DNA from: an uncultured Pseudomonadales bacterium
Lineage (GTDB): Bacteria > Pseudomonadota > Gammaproteobacteria > Pseudomonadales > Pseudohongiellaceae
Direction of reading: 5' to 3'
Assembly (NCBI GenBank): GCA_943789485.1
Contig: CALSUH010000008.1
Span: forward strand, 124,001 to 188,000
Length of the DNA: 64,000 nucleotides
The translations under genes and the position numbers were made by a program. Shown piece after piece: positions 17,741-26,739 of this stretch (positions are counted from its first letter, which is position 1; each line of letters starts with the position of its first letter). The notes beneath the pieces are model-generated. The model was not told the DNA's origin, did no database searches, and saw only the letters and a list, made by a program, of their open reading frames with translations.

Positions 17741-18116
17741 GTTAGCTCAGGCGCAGCCCCGAGAAGCCGCTCGGTAAACAGCTAACAGAACACCTTGCCC
17801 TGCAGGTCAGCGCAAACAATATCTCTGTGAGATAATTTGTCTGCTGAACGCAGCGCCTCTCGAGTCGGCTGCCTAATTACTAGAATGCAGCAGTAAATTG
17901 CTGTCCTTAGGGCCAAAGGCAGACATCTGTGAATATCTTATCGAATCGAATTTACGTCAATCTAGCGGGCCAGTTGCACGGCTTTCATTACCTGTTAGGC
18001 AGGAGTATTCAATGGCGCTGGTGAGGAAAAGAGGCGATTTATAGCTTAAAGTAATTTTCAGGTATATGAACTAAAGCTCTGAAATAATTGCACAAATAAT
18101 ATCTAGTTACTGCAGA
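17741..18116. other. Intergenic region with one nested hairpin
   Basis: No gene seen between the convergent hydrolase and Sel1 genes. Right after the hydrolase stop, GTTAGCT (17741-17747) pairs with AGCTAAC (17780-17786) around an inner CCGAG / CTCGG stem; with no T-run it may be a weak terminator. Nothing else is recognisable. Confidence 0.5.
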
Positions 18117-18791
18117 TTATTCGATCTGCTGCAGCGCAAATTGCCGGCGTGCCTGACTCAATTGCGCCTCGCTCATGCGCCCTTCTAGGTTCACACGTAG
18201 GGCGTCAGCTTCACTACTGTCATTGGCTATCGCGACGTTTGCCCAGACATGGGCGAGCACTAAATCTTGATTGTTTTGATCGGGCGAAAAGAGCGAAGAT
18301 AGAGTGCTGGCGAGTTGAGCAAATAGCCCCGGTTCCACATCAGGGGTGAGTTCGCCATCGGCATACATATTGGCAAGTATCAGGGCGGCATTAGCATGTC
18401 CCGCCCGTGCAGCTCCCTCAAACATCCCAACCGCTTTGTCAGTGTCAGCTTCTACACCATCACCTGCGTAATACAGGCTACCGAGATTAAATTGCGCAGC
18501 CACATGCCCTTGCAGTGCCGCTAATTCAGTCCAGCGAAAGGCCTCAGCAGCATCCTGCACTACACCCTGGCCGGTGAAATACAGAATCGCGAGATTGTAT
18601 TGTGCTAGATCTAGTCCTTCTTCAGCTGCCAAGGTGAATTCGTGCAAGGCAGTCTCGAAATCGCCCTTGAGCGCGGCATTTACTCCGTCTTCATAGTCGG
18701 CAAATACGCAGGGGGAGAGAGTTAGCACAAGAGCGCAGCTAAGTGCGCGCAATTCCAAGCCAAGGGTATTTATTTCATTTATTTTGCTCAT
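18117..18791 (-). CDS. Exported Sel1-repeat protein
   Basis: 224 residues from ATG 18791, preceded by AGGGATT; an in-frame start 20 codons earlier would place extra residues before the signal peptide. Signal sequence ends near CVFA/DYE. Then several Sel1 (TPR-like, about 36-residue) repeats: LAQYNLAILYFTGQGV, AAQFNLGSLYYAGDGV and NAALILANMYADGEL. The C-terminal part (VLAHVWANVAIAND...SEAQLSQARR) is the common Sel1-protein ending. Sel1 proteins are periplasmic scaffolds for protein contacts; no partner is visible nearby. Confidence 0.85.
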   Translation of the reverse strand: MSKINEINTLGLELRALSCALVLTLSPCVFADYEDGVNAALKGDFETALHEFTLAAEEGLDLAQYNLAILYFTGQGVVQDAAEAFRWTELAALQGHVAAQFNLGSLYYAGDGVEADTDKAVGMFEGAARAGHANAALILANMYADGELTPDVEPGLFAQLASTLSSLFSPDQNNQDLVLAHVWANVAIANDSSEADALRVNLEGRMSEAQLSQARRQFALQQIE

Positions 18792-18950
18792 AATCCCTAT
18801 GGTATTACAGCTCATCACTGGAGAAAACACGCAGACGGCAACTAGAGCCATTTAAGTCTATGAAAAATCATTCATTTCGCTATAATACCGCCCTCTTCAC
18901 CTACCGGCGCTTAAGCAAAAGGTATTTAAGGAGAGAAGTAAAAGGAACAA

Positions 18951-19196
18951 GCATCCGTAACTCAGCAGGATAGAGTAGGACCACTCACTAGAATGTGGTT
19001 TAGCGGATGTAGGAAGAGTAAAGAAAAATGCACAAAAATGCACCCGTAGCTCAGCTGGATAGAGTAGGGCCACTCACTAGGATGTGGTTTAGCGGATGTA
19101 GGAAGAGTAAAGAAAAATGCACCGTAGCTCAGCTGGATAGAGTAGGGCCACTCACTAGGATGTGGTTTAGCGGATGTAGGAAGAGTAAAGAAAAAT
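18951..19196 (+). repeat. Tandem array of three decayed tRNA-Arg 5' halves
   Basis: Copies of the first ~27 bases of the downstream tRNA-Arg (acceptor 5' strand and D-arm) start at 18951 (diverged), 19040 and 19119. Each is followed by about 50 shared bases leading to the next copy; spacings are 89, 79 and 78 bases. After the D-arm the copies still show ACTAGG, the 3' anticodon strand, but the anticodon loop and everything after are lost. The third copy lacks one C in the acceptor strand. Confidence 0.85.
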
Positions 19197-19273
19197 GCAC
19201 CCGTAGCTCAGCTGGATAGAGTACCTGGCTACGAACTAGGGGGTCGCACGTTCGAATCGTGCCGGGTGCACCA
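19197..19273 (+). tRNA. tRNA-Arg(ACG)
   Basis: 77 bases with encoded CCA. Acceptor GCACCCG / CGGGTGC with discriminator A; D-arm AGCTCAGCTGGATAGAGT; anticodon stem CCTGG / CTAGG around loop CTACGAA gives ACG (wobble A becomes inosine; reads CGU/CGC/CGA); T-arm GTTCGAATC. It is the last and only complete unit of the array. Confidence 0.95.
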
Positions 19274-19323
19274 AACATAAAAAAAGGGGTCCTTTCAGGA
19301 CCCCTTTTTTTATGTTTGGTGCA
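19267..19323 (+). terminator. Terminator palindrome of tRNA-Arg that mirrors the tRNA 3' end
   Basis: 27-base perfect arms with a three-base loop: GGGGTCCT-TTC-AGGACCCC flanked by seven A and seven T, a strong terminator. The outer arms run into the tRNA: its last seven bases (TGCACCA) are repeated inverted at the far side. This is the same layout as at tRNA-Ser (11630). Confidence 0.85.
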
Positions 19324-19333
19324 TTTTGACCGG

Positions 19334-19818
19334 AAGTTGTTTGTTACCCGTGGTGGCTATTACGCCTGGAAGAACCGACAAAAAAGCCCCGGGCAGTTAA
19401 ACAATGAAGAACTGCTAGAGAAGATCATTGAGGTCCACCAGGCTAATCGTGAGGTCTACGGCTATCCACGGGTATATGAAGCGCTTCAGAAACGAGGAGA
19501 GCTTGCAGGACGCAACAGGATAACTCGATTAATGAGGGATAACGGGATCAAGGCACGCATGGCCAAGAAATTCCGAAAGCACAGTCACCGCCATCACTTG
19601 ATCACCGATCCACACAATCTGCTGTTACAACAAGAGCCGTCGTGTCGCGCTAATAAGGTATGGGTTGGTGATGTGACGTACATTCGGGTAGGGAAAGACT
19701 GGAACTACCTGTGTACCGTAATGGACCTGCATACACGACAAATCATTGGCTGGCATTTTGCGAAGAACGTGAATGCCAAGCTGCTACAGAAAAGCCTTCG
19801 GGTGCGACCGAAGGTGGG
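19334..19818 (+). pseudogene. IS3-family transposase OrfB remnant
   Basis: Translation gives RGGYYAWKNR, the HTH_21 region (EVYGYPRVYEAL) and the start of the rve catalytic core with the first Asp (VWVGDVTYIRVG). The match stops near RPKVGL, before the second Asp and the Glu, so it cannot be active. The 5' end is also missing and abuts the tRNA-Arg palindrome. The matching OrfA remnant lies on the far side of higBA. Confidence 0.85.
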
Positions 19819-19932
19819 TCTCAATTTACCCGTTTTAGAACAAGAACAACAAGGTCGATATAGACCATAGAACAACCATACAAGGGCGTTATGTTCCTTC
19901 GCTGCTGACAGGATAATACATATTAGTAACGC

Positions 19933-19961
19933 TTGACGTTATTAACGCATAACGTTACTAT
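19933..19961 (+). promoter_or_regulatory. higBA promoter with internal operator
   Basis: TTGACG (19933-19938), exactly 17 bases, then TACTAT (19956-19961). The spacer holds the inverted repeat ACGTTAT / ATAACGT (19936-19942, 19949-19955). An antitoxin bound there would cover both promoter boxes, the usual autoregulation. The expected start point falls at or within a base or two of the higB ATG, so the mRNA may be leaderless. Confidence 0.6.
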
Positions 19962-19967
19962 TAGGCA

Positions 19968-20246
19968 ATGATTATATCCTTCAAATGTTCTGACACGGAG
20001 GCGCTATCCAATGGCCGTCGAATCAGAAGGTTTGTGAATTTTGAACGGGCCGCTCTTCGCAAGCTAAGACAGCTGCAAGTTGCCGTAATTCTCGCTGATT
20101 TAAGAGTTCCTCCAGGAAACCGTCTTGAAGCACTGAAAGGCAATCGGAAAGGACAGCACAGCATACGAATTAATAGTCAGTTTAGAATTTGTTTCCGCTG
20201 GAGAAAAGCGGGAGCAACTGATGTAGAGATAGTGGATTGTCACTAG
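19968..20246 (+). CDS. higB: HigB-family toxin (RelE fold)
   Basis: 92 residues, the usual HigB size. RelE-like pattern: FKCSDTEALSNG, helix RAALRKLRQLQVA, LRVPPGNRLEALKGNRKGQHSIRINSQFRICFRW, ending DVEIVDCH. Known HigB toxins cut mRNA on the ribosome. Toxin-first order with the antitoxin 11 bases downstream is typical for hig. No clear ribosome-binding site precedes the ATG, which agrees with a leaderless transcript. Confidence 0.92.
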   Translation: MIISFKCSDTEALSNGRRIRRFVNFERAALRKLRQLQVAVILADLRVPPGNRLEALKGNRKGQHSIRINSQFRICFRWRKAGATDVEIVDCH

Positions 20247-20257
20247 GAGTCAATTTT

Positions 20258-20572
20258 ATGAGAAAACTACAAGCAGTATCTCCAGGTGAGCTACTAAAAG
20301 AGGAATTTCTAGACCCTATGGGCATTTCTCAGTATCGCTTGGCCAAAGAAATCGAGGTTCCTGCACAACGAGTTGGGGCAATAGTCTCGGGGAAGCGTTC
20401 TGTGTCCGCAGATACCGATCTACGACTTTGCAAATTCTTTGGACTTTCCAACGGCTATTGGCTTCGAGCCCAAGCAGCATTCGATACCGAGATCGCCGAA
20501 GATGAACTGGCTGCAGAACTAAAACATATCCGTCCTTGGCAAGAGACCAACCTAGCGAGTCACGGAACATAA
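20258..20572 (+). CDS. higA: HigA-family antitoxin (XRE helix-turn-helix)
   Basis: 104 residues from ATG 20258, with AGGAG upstream; the in-frame start at 20237 lies inside higB. Helix-turn-helix in residues 9-60 (GELLKEEFLDPMGISQYRLA ... VSGKRSVSADTDLRLCKFFG) and the HigA tail. It would neutralise HigB and repress the promoter at 19933. The pair sits between two IS3 fragments, so it probably arrived with or inserted into that element. Confidence 0.93.
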   Translation: MRKLQAVSPGELLKEEFLDPMGISQYRLAKEIEVPAQRVGAIVSGKRSVSADTDLRLCKFFGLSNGYWLRAQAAFDTEIAEDELAAELKHIRPWQETNLASHGT

Positions 20573-20613
20573 CAATGAAATCAAAGAGGAGTGGAACCTA
20601 ACCCGCTTTTGAA

Positions 20614-20643
20614 CACACCTCAACCTAACAATTGGGAGGTGTG
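20614..20643 (+). promoter_or_regulatory. Hairpin hiding the OrfA ribosome-binding site
   Basis: CACACCTC (20614-20621) pairs with GAGGTGTG (20636-20643); the second arm contains the Shine-Dalgarno just before ATG 20646. In insertion sequences such stems block translation from outside transcripts. Confidence 0.55.
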
Positions 20644-20645
20644 AA

Positions 20646-20907
20646 ATGACAAGACGAAAATACTACCAGTCTTACGACGATAACTTTAAAGCAACAGCAG
20701 TTGCGCTCAGTGAGATACCTGAAGTGCTGGCAAAGCACGTAGCCGAGTCTCTAGATATCCATGAAATCATGCTTTATCGTTGGCGCATGGAAATGCGACG
20801 AGGACAGATCATGGCTAAGAAAAACACATCTCTATCGATCCAGAAACCAAATCTGAGCTAACACGCCTTAGAAAGCTCGAACGGGATCATAACCTCCTGA
20901 AGGAGTT
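20646..20907 (+). pseudogene. IS3-family OrfA remnant, frameshifted
   Basis: Starts MTRRKYYQSYDDNFKATAVA, the helix-turn-helix of IS3 OrfA, up to MAKKNTSLSI. It then needs a one-base shift to continue as DPETKSELTRLRKLERDHNL before the match ends at about 20907, where CCTATCCCCCATT resembles an IS3 end. Together with the OrfB fragment at 19334 it shows an IS3 element in rearranged order (B part before A part). Confidence 0.8.
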
Positions 20908-20966
20908 GACCTATCCCCCATTTTTAGAAGGCAGCTACACTTGATGAAAATTTATGGGTTGGCCCT

Positions 20967-22205
20967 ATGACCAGCAAGATAATCGTAATAGGGGCAGGGG
21001 TGATCGGCGCGGCGTCCGCTTTGTCGTTACAGGCCGATGGACACCAAGTCACTCTTCTCGAGCGTGAAGCACCTTGCGCTGGCGCATCATTCGGTAATGC
21101 CGGTGCGATAGTCAATGGGTCCTGTGTGCCCACCGCGATGCCCGGCATTCTTTACGATGTTATACGTATGTCTGTTCAGCCATTGCCTCCGTTGTCTATA
21201 CGACCCGCGTATTTCCACAAAATACTCCCTTGGTTACTGCGTTTTATATGGCAGTCTCGCTCCGTTGCGGCGAGCAACAATGCAGCTCATTTACATACTC
21301 TGACGAAACATGCTGTTGATGCTTGGCATCAGTTAGTAGATGACACAGCCCTTGCTCCCTTGGTGGAAGAAGCTGGCTGGCTGAAGGTGTATGAGAAAGC
21401 GGCAAGCTTCGCCGATACTGCTAAGGCAAGAAAGCTAATGGACGAGGCGGGCACAAGCTATGAAGTGTTGGGTCGGAGAGAAATTAGCGATCTTGAACCG
21501 AACTTGGCGCCGATTTTTAACTTTGGCTTTTACCAGAAAGATTGTTTACGACTAGTGAATCCACACAAGCTGGTGAATTCGATGGTGGACTTGATGGTTT
21601 CCCGTGGTGGGCAGTTCAAGCAATTTGACGTGGAGCGTATCCAGCATGAAGGTAAGCAAGTTAGCTTATCGGGTTCGGCGGGTTCAATAACAGCAGACAA
21701 AGTGATTGTTGCAGCAGGTGCATGGTCACGCTCACTCGCCGAGCAGTTGGGCGATAGTGTGCCGCTTGATACAGAAAGGGGCTATCACCTAATGCTGCCT
21801 GAGTCGACGCGCGACTTGCTTAACGCACCCGTAGTAAACGGTGAATCTTCCTTTGTTTTGTCACCTATGGAAACGGGAATGAGACTGAGCAGCCAAATTG
21901 AATTTGGCGGCCTTGTGGCAGCTCCAGACTACTCGCGCGTACGAAGCCTGTTGCCGTTAGCAAAACGAATGCTGCCAACGCTTGATACCCGTGAGCAATC
22001 GGCCTGGATGGGCTTTCGTCCCTCATTGCCAGACTCGCTCCCGGTAGTAGGGTTTTCCACCAATAGCAAAAATGTGCTGTATGCTTTCGGGCATCAGCAT
22101 TTAGGCATGACCATGGGTGCGGTTACTGGAAAGCTTGTTGCAGACTTGATAGCAGGCGCAGACCCAATAGTGGACATGGCTCCTTTTAGGCCAAACCGTT
22201 TCTGA
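20967..22205 (+). CDS. FAD-dependent D-amino-acid dehydrogenase-like oxidase (DadA family)
   Basis: 412 residues. N-terminal Rossmann motif VIGAGVIGAASALSL (residues 6-20) and LLEREAPCAGASFGNAG, the FAD-binding start of DadA. C-terminal FGHQHLGMTMGAVTGKLVADLI is the second FAD contact. DadA proteins oxidise D-amino acids to keto acids and ammonia at the inner face of the membrane, feeding the quinone pool. No alanine racemase is adjacent, so the substrate may be another D-amino acid or proline-like imine. It is followed by a sodium/proton antiporter gene, possibly co-transcribed. Confidence 0.85.
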   Translation: MTSKIIVIGAGVIGAASALSLQADGHQVTLLEREAPCAGASFGNAGAIVNGSCVPTAMPGILYDVIRMSVQPLPPLSIRPAYFHKILPWLLRFIWQSRSVAASNNAAHLHTLTKHAVDAWHQLVDDTALAPLVEEAGWLKVYEKAASFADTAKARKLMDEAGTSYEVLGRREISDLEPNLAPIFNFGFYQKDCLRLVNPHKLVNSMVDLMVSRGGQFKQFDVERIQHEGKQVSLSGSAGSITADKVIVAAGAWSRSLAEQLGDSVPLDTERGYHLMLPESTRDLLNAPVVNGESSFVLSPMETGMRLSSQIEFGGLVAAPDYSRVRSLLPLAKRMLPTLDTREQSAWMGFRPSLPDSLPVVGFSTNSKNVLYAFGHQHLGMTMGAVTGKLVADLIAGADPIVDMAPFRPNRF

Positions 22206-22315
22206 TGCGTCTTTAATGTAAGATGGTGTTTTGCTGGTATAGGAATTTTCAATGCTGTCAAACACTATAGTCAGTCTTAATTTAGTTACTAATACAAAAT
22301 AAGAAGAGCTAACAA

Positions 22316-23867
22316 ATGGATGACTACGGTATTTTATCACTTGTTCCGGCGCTGCTAACTATAGCTGTGGCGTTCTACAGTAAGAATGTATTACTGGCAC
22401 TAGTTAGCGGGATCATCAGTGGTTCTCTTATATTGGCAAGCTTTAATCCACTTCATGCCATGCAAATAGCCATCGAAAACCAGGTATTGAAAGAGGTGGT
22501 TAACGGCACTCAAATTCAAGTTGTTCTGGTTATATTCATTATTGGCGGCTTTGTTAAGCTGTTAGAAGTATCCGGTGGAGCAGGGGCCTTTGCGCGAAAA
22601 GCCTCCTTAATTGTTACCAGTCGCTCCAAGGCTCAGGTGGTTGTATGGTTTTCCGGACTTGGAATATTTTTTACTGACTCCGGTAACAGTTTAATTATTG
22701 GGCCGTTATATCGATCAGTCTTTGACGAGTTCAAAATTTGTCGTGAGAAACTCGCTTATATTCTGGATACAACCTCTTCACCCATTAGCATACTCATCCC
22801 CTTTATTAGTTGGGGCGCTTACATCATGTCTCTAATAGAAAAGTCCTATGCCGAAATTGGGCTTAGCGAAGAATCTTTTACGGTTCTAATAAAAGTTATC
22901 CCGTATCAGTTCTATGCATTTTTAGCGCTGGCCACTGTGCCGATCGTAGTCTTCATGAAAAAAGACTACGGCCCTATGAAGGTGGCACAGGCGCGTTATC
23001 TTGCAAAAATCGCTGCCGACAATGCAGCGCCTATCAAGAAGATGTCCGCGGGAAAACCCTATAGAGGAAAGTCCCGTAGAGGAAAAACTAGCAGACCCAG
23101 AATCCGAAACCACTGATGATCGAATTGGCATATTTCTCTATCCGCTGGGCGTAATGGTAGTGCTAATTGCCGGACTTATAGCCTGGCACGCAACACATGA
23201 CGGGATTTCTACGGTTCACATCAGATCAACAATGATAATTGCTTATCTTAGTGCATCGTTGACTTGTGCGGAGATGATGCGTCGTTATCGCTCTATGTCT
23301 TATACACAGTCATTAGCTGTATTTATAAAAGGCGCAGAATCGATGGTGTATATATCTATCGTGCTGGTGCTGGCATGGGCATTAGGCTCCGTGAATGCTG
23401 ATGTGCATACGGCTGACTATATAGCTTCATTGATTGGCGGGTCATTGCCGCCAATGTATTTCCCGATGATTGTGTTTGTTCTGGGCGCGATAATCTCACT
23501 ATCAACTGGATCATCTTATGGAACGTTTGCAATTTTGATGACCATTGCAGTACCAGTGGGGTTCGATCTTGGTGCATCCATGTATCTGACTATTGCGGCA
23601 GTGCTCAGTGGAGGGCTGTTTGGAGATCATGTATCACCTATCTCTGACACCACAGTCCTTGCTTCCGTGGGGGCGCAGTGTCCCCATCTGGACCATGTGT
23701 CTACACAAGCTGCTTATGCGGGAGTAACAGGGCTGGTGGCATTTATTGCCTACGGCCTGGCTGGCGCCTATGAGTCACCCATGGTGTTGCCTATAGCGGT
23801 AGTGATGCTATTTCTGTCGATGTACTTTTTGATGCGCCTATTTGGGCACAGTGGTGAGAGTACTTAG
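22316..23867 (+). pseudogene. NhaC-family Na+/H+ antiporter, split by one frameshift
   Basis: The first part (22316 to about 23055) has NhaC hallmarks: SLVPALLTIAVAFYSKNVLL, FFTDSGNSLIIGPLYRS and SPISILIPFISWGAY. The second continues to 23867 in the +1 frame with SGGLFGDHVSPISDTTVLAS. Both halves are intact membrane domains. The break is at GGGAAAACC (23050-23058) in a hydrophilic linker; removing one A gives ...SAGNPIEESPVEEKLADP... and one frame of about 516 codons. NhaC exchanges cytoplasmic sodium for protons, or carries solutes in related members. A one-base homopolymer indel is the simplest explanation; the working gene may be whole. Confidence 0.85.
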
Positions 23868-24252
23868 GAAGCGAAAAGTGGGGCATATTTATATCAAAAG
23901 GCCGGTCGCATCCTGAATAAACCTGGCCCATTCTCGTTTTATTTAGCACAAACTAGTGCATCGCTAGTCCCTATACCGCATCGCAATTTGCACCCCACAA
24001 GAGTTGCCATTTAGTCGGATAGCTACCTTCGTAGGCTGCCCAGAAGAGGAGAGGGTGCTTTGCTAGCCAAAAATCGCACCAAATTTACCGCCAAATAGAT
24101 GTTTGAAAATTGCAGAAAATCCTCACCTGGTGTAGCTTCTGAAAGAATAAGTATAATAAGTAGAGTCCAATGCGACCCATGCCTTCCGATAAGACACTAC
24201 AAGCCTCATCCGCCGGCTACTACAGCGCCACTTTTTCAAGGCTTGTAGAGCG
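23868..24252. other. Intergenic region, nothing recognised
   Basis: 385 bases without a credible gene on either strand. A TATAAT at 24152-24157 could be a -10 box for the cytochrome operon, but no -35 box sits at the right distance. Confidence 0.5.
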
Positions 24253-26739
24253 ATGAACAGCCGTCTCGCGGTCGGCATTTCGGGCTTTATCCTACTACTG
24301 GGCATAGTTTCAGTATCACTGCTAACCGGTACATTTATCCCCGCACAAGGCGCCACTGAACCCCAGCCAGCCTTCGCCGCCAATGACATGCAGCAACTAG
24401 TCAATTCTTACTGCCTTGCATGCCACAACGACACCTTGGCTACCGCGGACTTCTCCCTGCAGAGCGTAGACTTCGCCAATCCAGCTTTACATGCAGATTC
24501 CCTGGAGCGAGTCGTCAAGAAACTCAGGGCACATATGATGCCTCCAGCGGGTATGCCTAGACCGGAATTTGAGACCTATCAGATAATGACCGATTGGTTG
24601 GAAGGGGAGTTGGATCGTGCATGGGCGGCTAATCCTAACCCTGGGCGCATTACTCCTTTGCACCGTATGAACCGCTACGAGTACAACAACACCATCAACG
24701 CCTTGCTAGGCTTGGACGTAGACGTTATGGACTCTCTGCCTGGTGATCCAACTGCTGATGGCAGCTTTGATAATATGGCAGCCTCCTTGCCGTTTACCAC
24801 TGCACACATGGAGCGTTACATGTCGGTTGCGCGGCAGGTAACGCGACTTGCTACTGGCTTGCCTCCGCTTGGGCCGACCATTACCAGCTATGAAGTGCCG
24901 CTGTTTCTGAAACAGAATCAACGCCAGAATAACGATATGCCCTTCGGCTCTAGAGGAGGCGTGTCGGTTAATCATAATTTTCCGGTTAGTGGCGAGTATC
25001 AATTGAGCGTTCAGTTAGAGAGAAATTATCAGGACTACATCAAGGGCTTAGGTTGGCCTCAGCAATTAGAGATTCGTCTTAATGGTCGACTGTTAGAACG
25101 CTTTACTGTCGGCGGCGAAGCCCCAGGAACACCTGCTCCGCTGAGCTTCAGCGGCACTGGTGAGCCAGGCACCATAGATTGGGAGCAGTATATGCTCACC
25201 GAAGCTGGGGAAGGGCTAGAAGTTCGCCTCCCGATAGAGGCTGGCCCCGCGCAGATAAGCGTGTCCTATATCAGGCAGTTGATTGAGCCAGAATCCATCC
25301 CCCAACCGGCTCAGGGTGGTCGTCTGAATGCCAATGATGAAGCCTATCTGGACTATCAGAAAATTTACGCGCTTGAGGTTAGCGGTCCTTTACCGTCTTC
25401 ACAGTCCATCGCTTCTGCGTCCAATAGCGATGCATCACCCAGCCAGCGAAAAATATTTTCCTGCCACCCAGATCGTGGCGCTGAAGAACAAAGCTGCGCT
25501 ACGCAGATTCTTTCAACACTCGCAACCCGTGCCTATCGGCGGCCTGTAAGTGATCAGGATATTGACTTGCTGCTAGGTTTTTATGCGCAGGGCAGAGAGA
25601 CCGGTGGAAATTTTAATAGCGGGATTCAGTTCGCGCTGGAATTCATGCTCAGCGATCCGGATTTTTTGATCAGGAGTTACAGCGTTCCAGCTGATTCGCC
25701 GACCGGCGAAACATTCCCTATCAGTGACCTGGAGTTGGCTTCACGCTTAGCCTTCTTTCTGTGGAGCGAGGCGCCGGATGAACAGTTGCTAGATCTTGCG
25801 CAGCAGGGCCAACTGAGCAATCCCGAAGTATTGGAACAACAGGTTCGTCGAATGCTGGCCGACTCTCGCGGCGTCACCACGTTGGTTGAAGACTTTGCCG
25901 CCCAGTGGTTGAACCTCAGACGTCTTGATGAGGTGCAAATCAATACAGTGGTTTTTCCAAACTATGACCTGAGTCTGATCGAAGGCTTCCGCCAGGAGAC
26001 CCAGCTATTTGTGGCGGACACTATAGAGTCCGATAGCAGCGTGATGGACTTATTAGGTGCTAATCACAGCTATCTCAATGAACGGCTTGCTGATCACTAC
26101 GGTGTTGAAGGTATCTATGGAAGCCGCTTTAGAAAGACGCAGCTGCCCAACAGAAATCAGCGCGGCGGCTTGTTGTCTATGGGAGCGCTGCTGACAGTGA
26201 CTTCTTATCCTGGGCGTACTTCGCCTGTATTGCGTGGTAAGTGGCTGTTGGATAATTTGTTGGGAACACCGCCACCACCGCCACCGGCAAACGTGCCCAT
26301 TCTTCCAGATGCTGAGGCGGGTGAAGTTCCTACCTCTATTCGTGAAAGACTTGCTAGGCACCGAGCAGACCCAGTTTGTGCCTCTTGTCACGTTGTTATT
26401 GACCCGCTTGGTTTTGCCTTGGAAAATTTCGATGTGATTGGCGGCTGGCGAGAACATGATGAGGTGGGAAATCTTGTAGATCCCGACGGAAGCTATCCAG
26501 GGGGTGTTGAGTTTTCTGGTTTCGCGGACCTGCGCGATTGGATGATGGATAGGCCCGAGCAATTTTCACACACTTTGACAGAGAAACTGATGACCTATGC
26601 ACTGGGTCGCCGAATTGACTACTACGACCAGCCGGTTATACGCAAGATAGTGAGTGATGCAGCCGATAAAAACTATAGTTGGTCTTCCCTGATAACTGGG
26701 ATCGTAATGAGCCCACCGTTTCTGATGAGTACAAATTGA
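24253..26739 (+). CDS. PSD1-type cytochrome, DUF1587/1592/1588/1585 protein
   Basis: 828 residues. One N-terminal membrane or signal segment (8-27), heme c motif CLACH (54-58), then the ordered domain set of this family: MNRYEYNNTINALLGLD (DUF1587), TRAYRRPVSDQDIDLLLGFY (DUF1595), ASRLAFFLWSEAPDEQLLDL (DUF1592), TSPVLRGKWLLDNLLGTPPP (DUF1588) with CASCH, and LTEKLMTYALGRRIDYYD (DUF1585). Such proteins are frequent in Planctomycetes and marine gammaproteobacteria, where they are assumed to oxidise complex organics in the periplasm. Its TGA overlaps the next ATG by one base. Confidence 0.88.
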   Translation: MNSRLAVGISGFILLLGIVSVSLLTGTFIPAQGATEPQPAFAANDMQQLVNSYCLACHNDTLATADFSLQSVDFANPALHADSLERVVKKLRAHMMPPAGMPRPEFETYQIMTDWLEGELDRAWAANPNPGRITPLHRMNRYEYNNTINALLGLDVDVMDSLPGDPTADGSFDNMAASLPFTTAHMERYMSVARQVTRLATGLPPLGPTITSYEVPLFLKQNQRQNNDMPFGSRGGVSVNHNFPVSGEYQLSVQLERNYQDYIKGLGWPQQLEIRLNGRLLERFTVGGEAPGTPAPLSFSGTGEPGTIDWEQYMLTEAGEGLEVRLPIEAGPAQISVSYIRQLIEPESIPQPAQGGRLNANDEAYLDYQKIYALEVSGPLPSSQSIASASNSDASPSQRKIFSCHPDRGAEEQSCATQILSTLATRAYRRPVSDQDIDLLLGFYAQGRETGGNFNSGIQFALEFMLSDPDFLIRSYSVPADSPTGETFPISDLELASRLAFFLWSEAPDEQLLDLAQQGQLSNPEVLEQQVRRMLADSRGVTTLVEDFAAQWLNLRRLDEVQINTVVFPNYDLSLIEGFRQETQLFVADTIESDSSVMDLLGANHSYLNERLADHYGVEGIYGSRFRKTQLPNRNQRGGLLSMGALLTVTSYPGRTSPVLRGKWLLDNLLGTPPPPPPANVPILPDAEAGEVPTSIRERLARHRADPVCASCHVVIDPLGFALENFDVIGGWREHDEVGNLVDPDGSYPGGVEFSGFADLRDWMMDRPEQFSHTLTEKLMTYALGRRIDYYDQPVIRKIVSDAADKNYSWSSLITGIVMSPPFLMSTN

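Noticed and set aside
19028..19219. Small open frame of repeated VAQLDRVGPLTRMWFSGCRK units
   Set aside because: It is the tRNA-Arg array read as protein; no start signal.
23001..23867. Second half of NhaC as an independent gene
   Set aside because: It would begin mid-protein without a ribosome-binding site; it completes the antiporter in a shifted frame.
22316..23867. Programmed ribosomal frameshift in NhaC
   Set aside because: No slippery heptamer with a downstream stem was found, and similar one-base breaks occur in many unrelated genes here.
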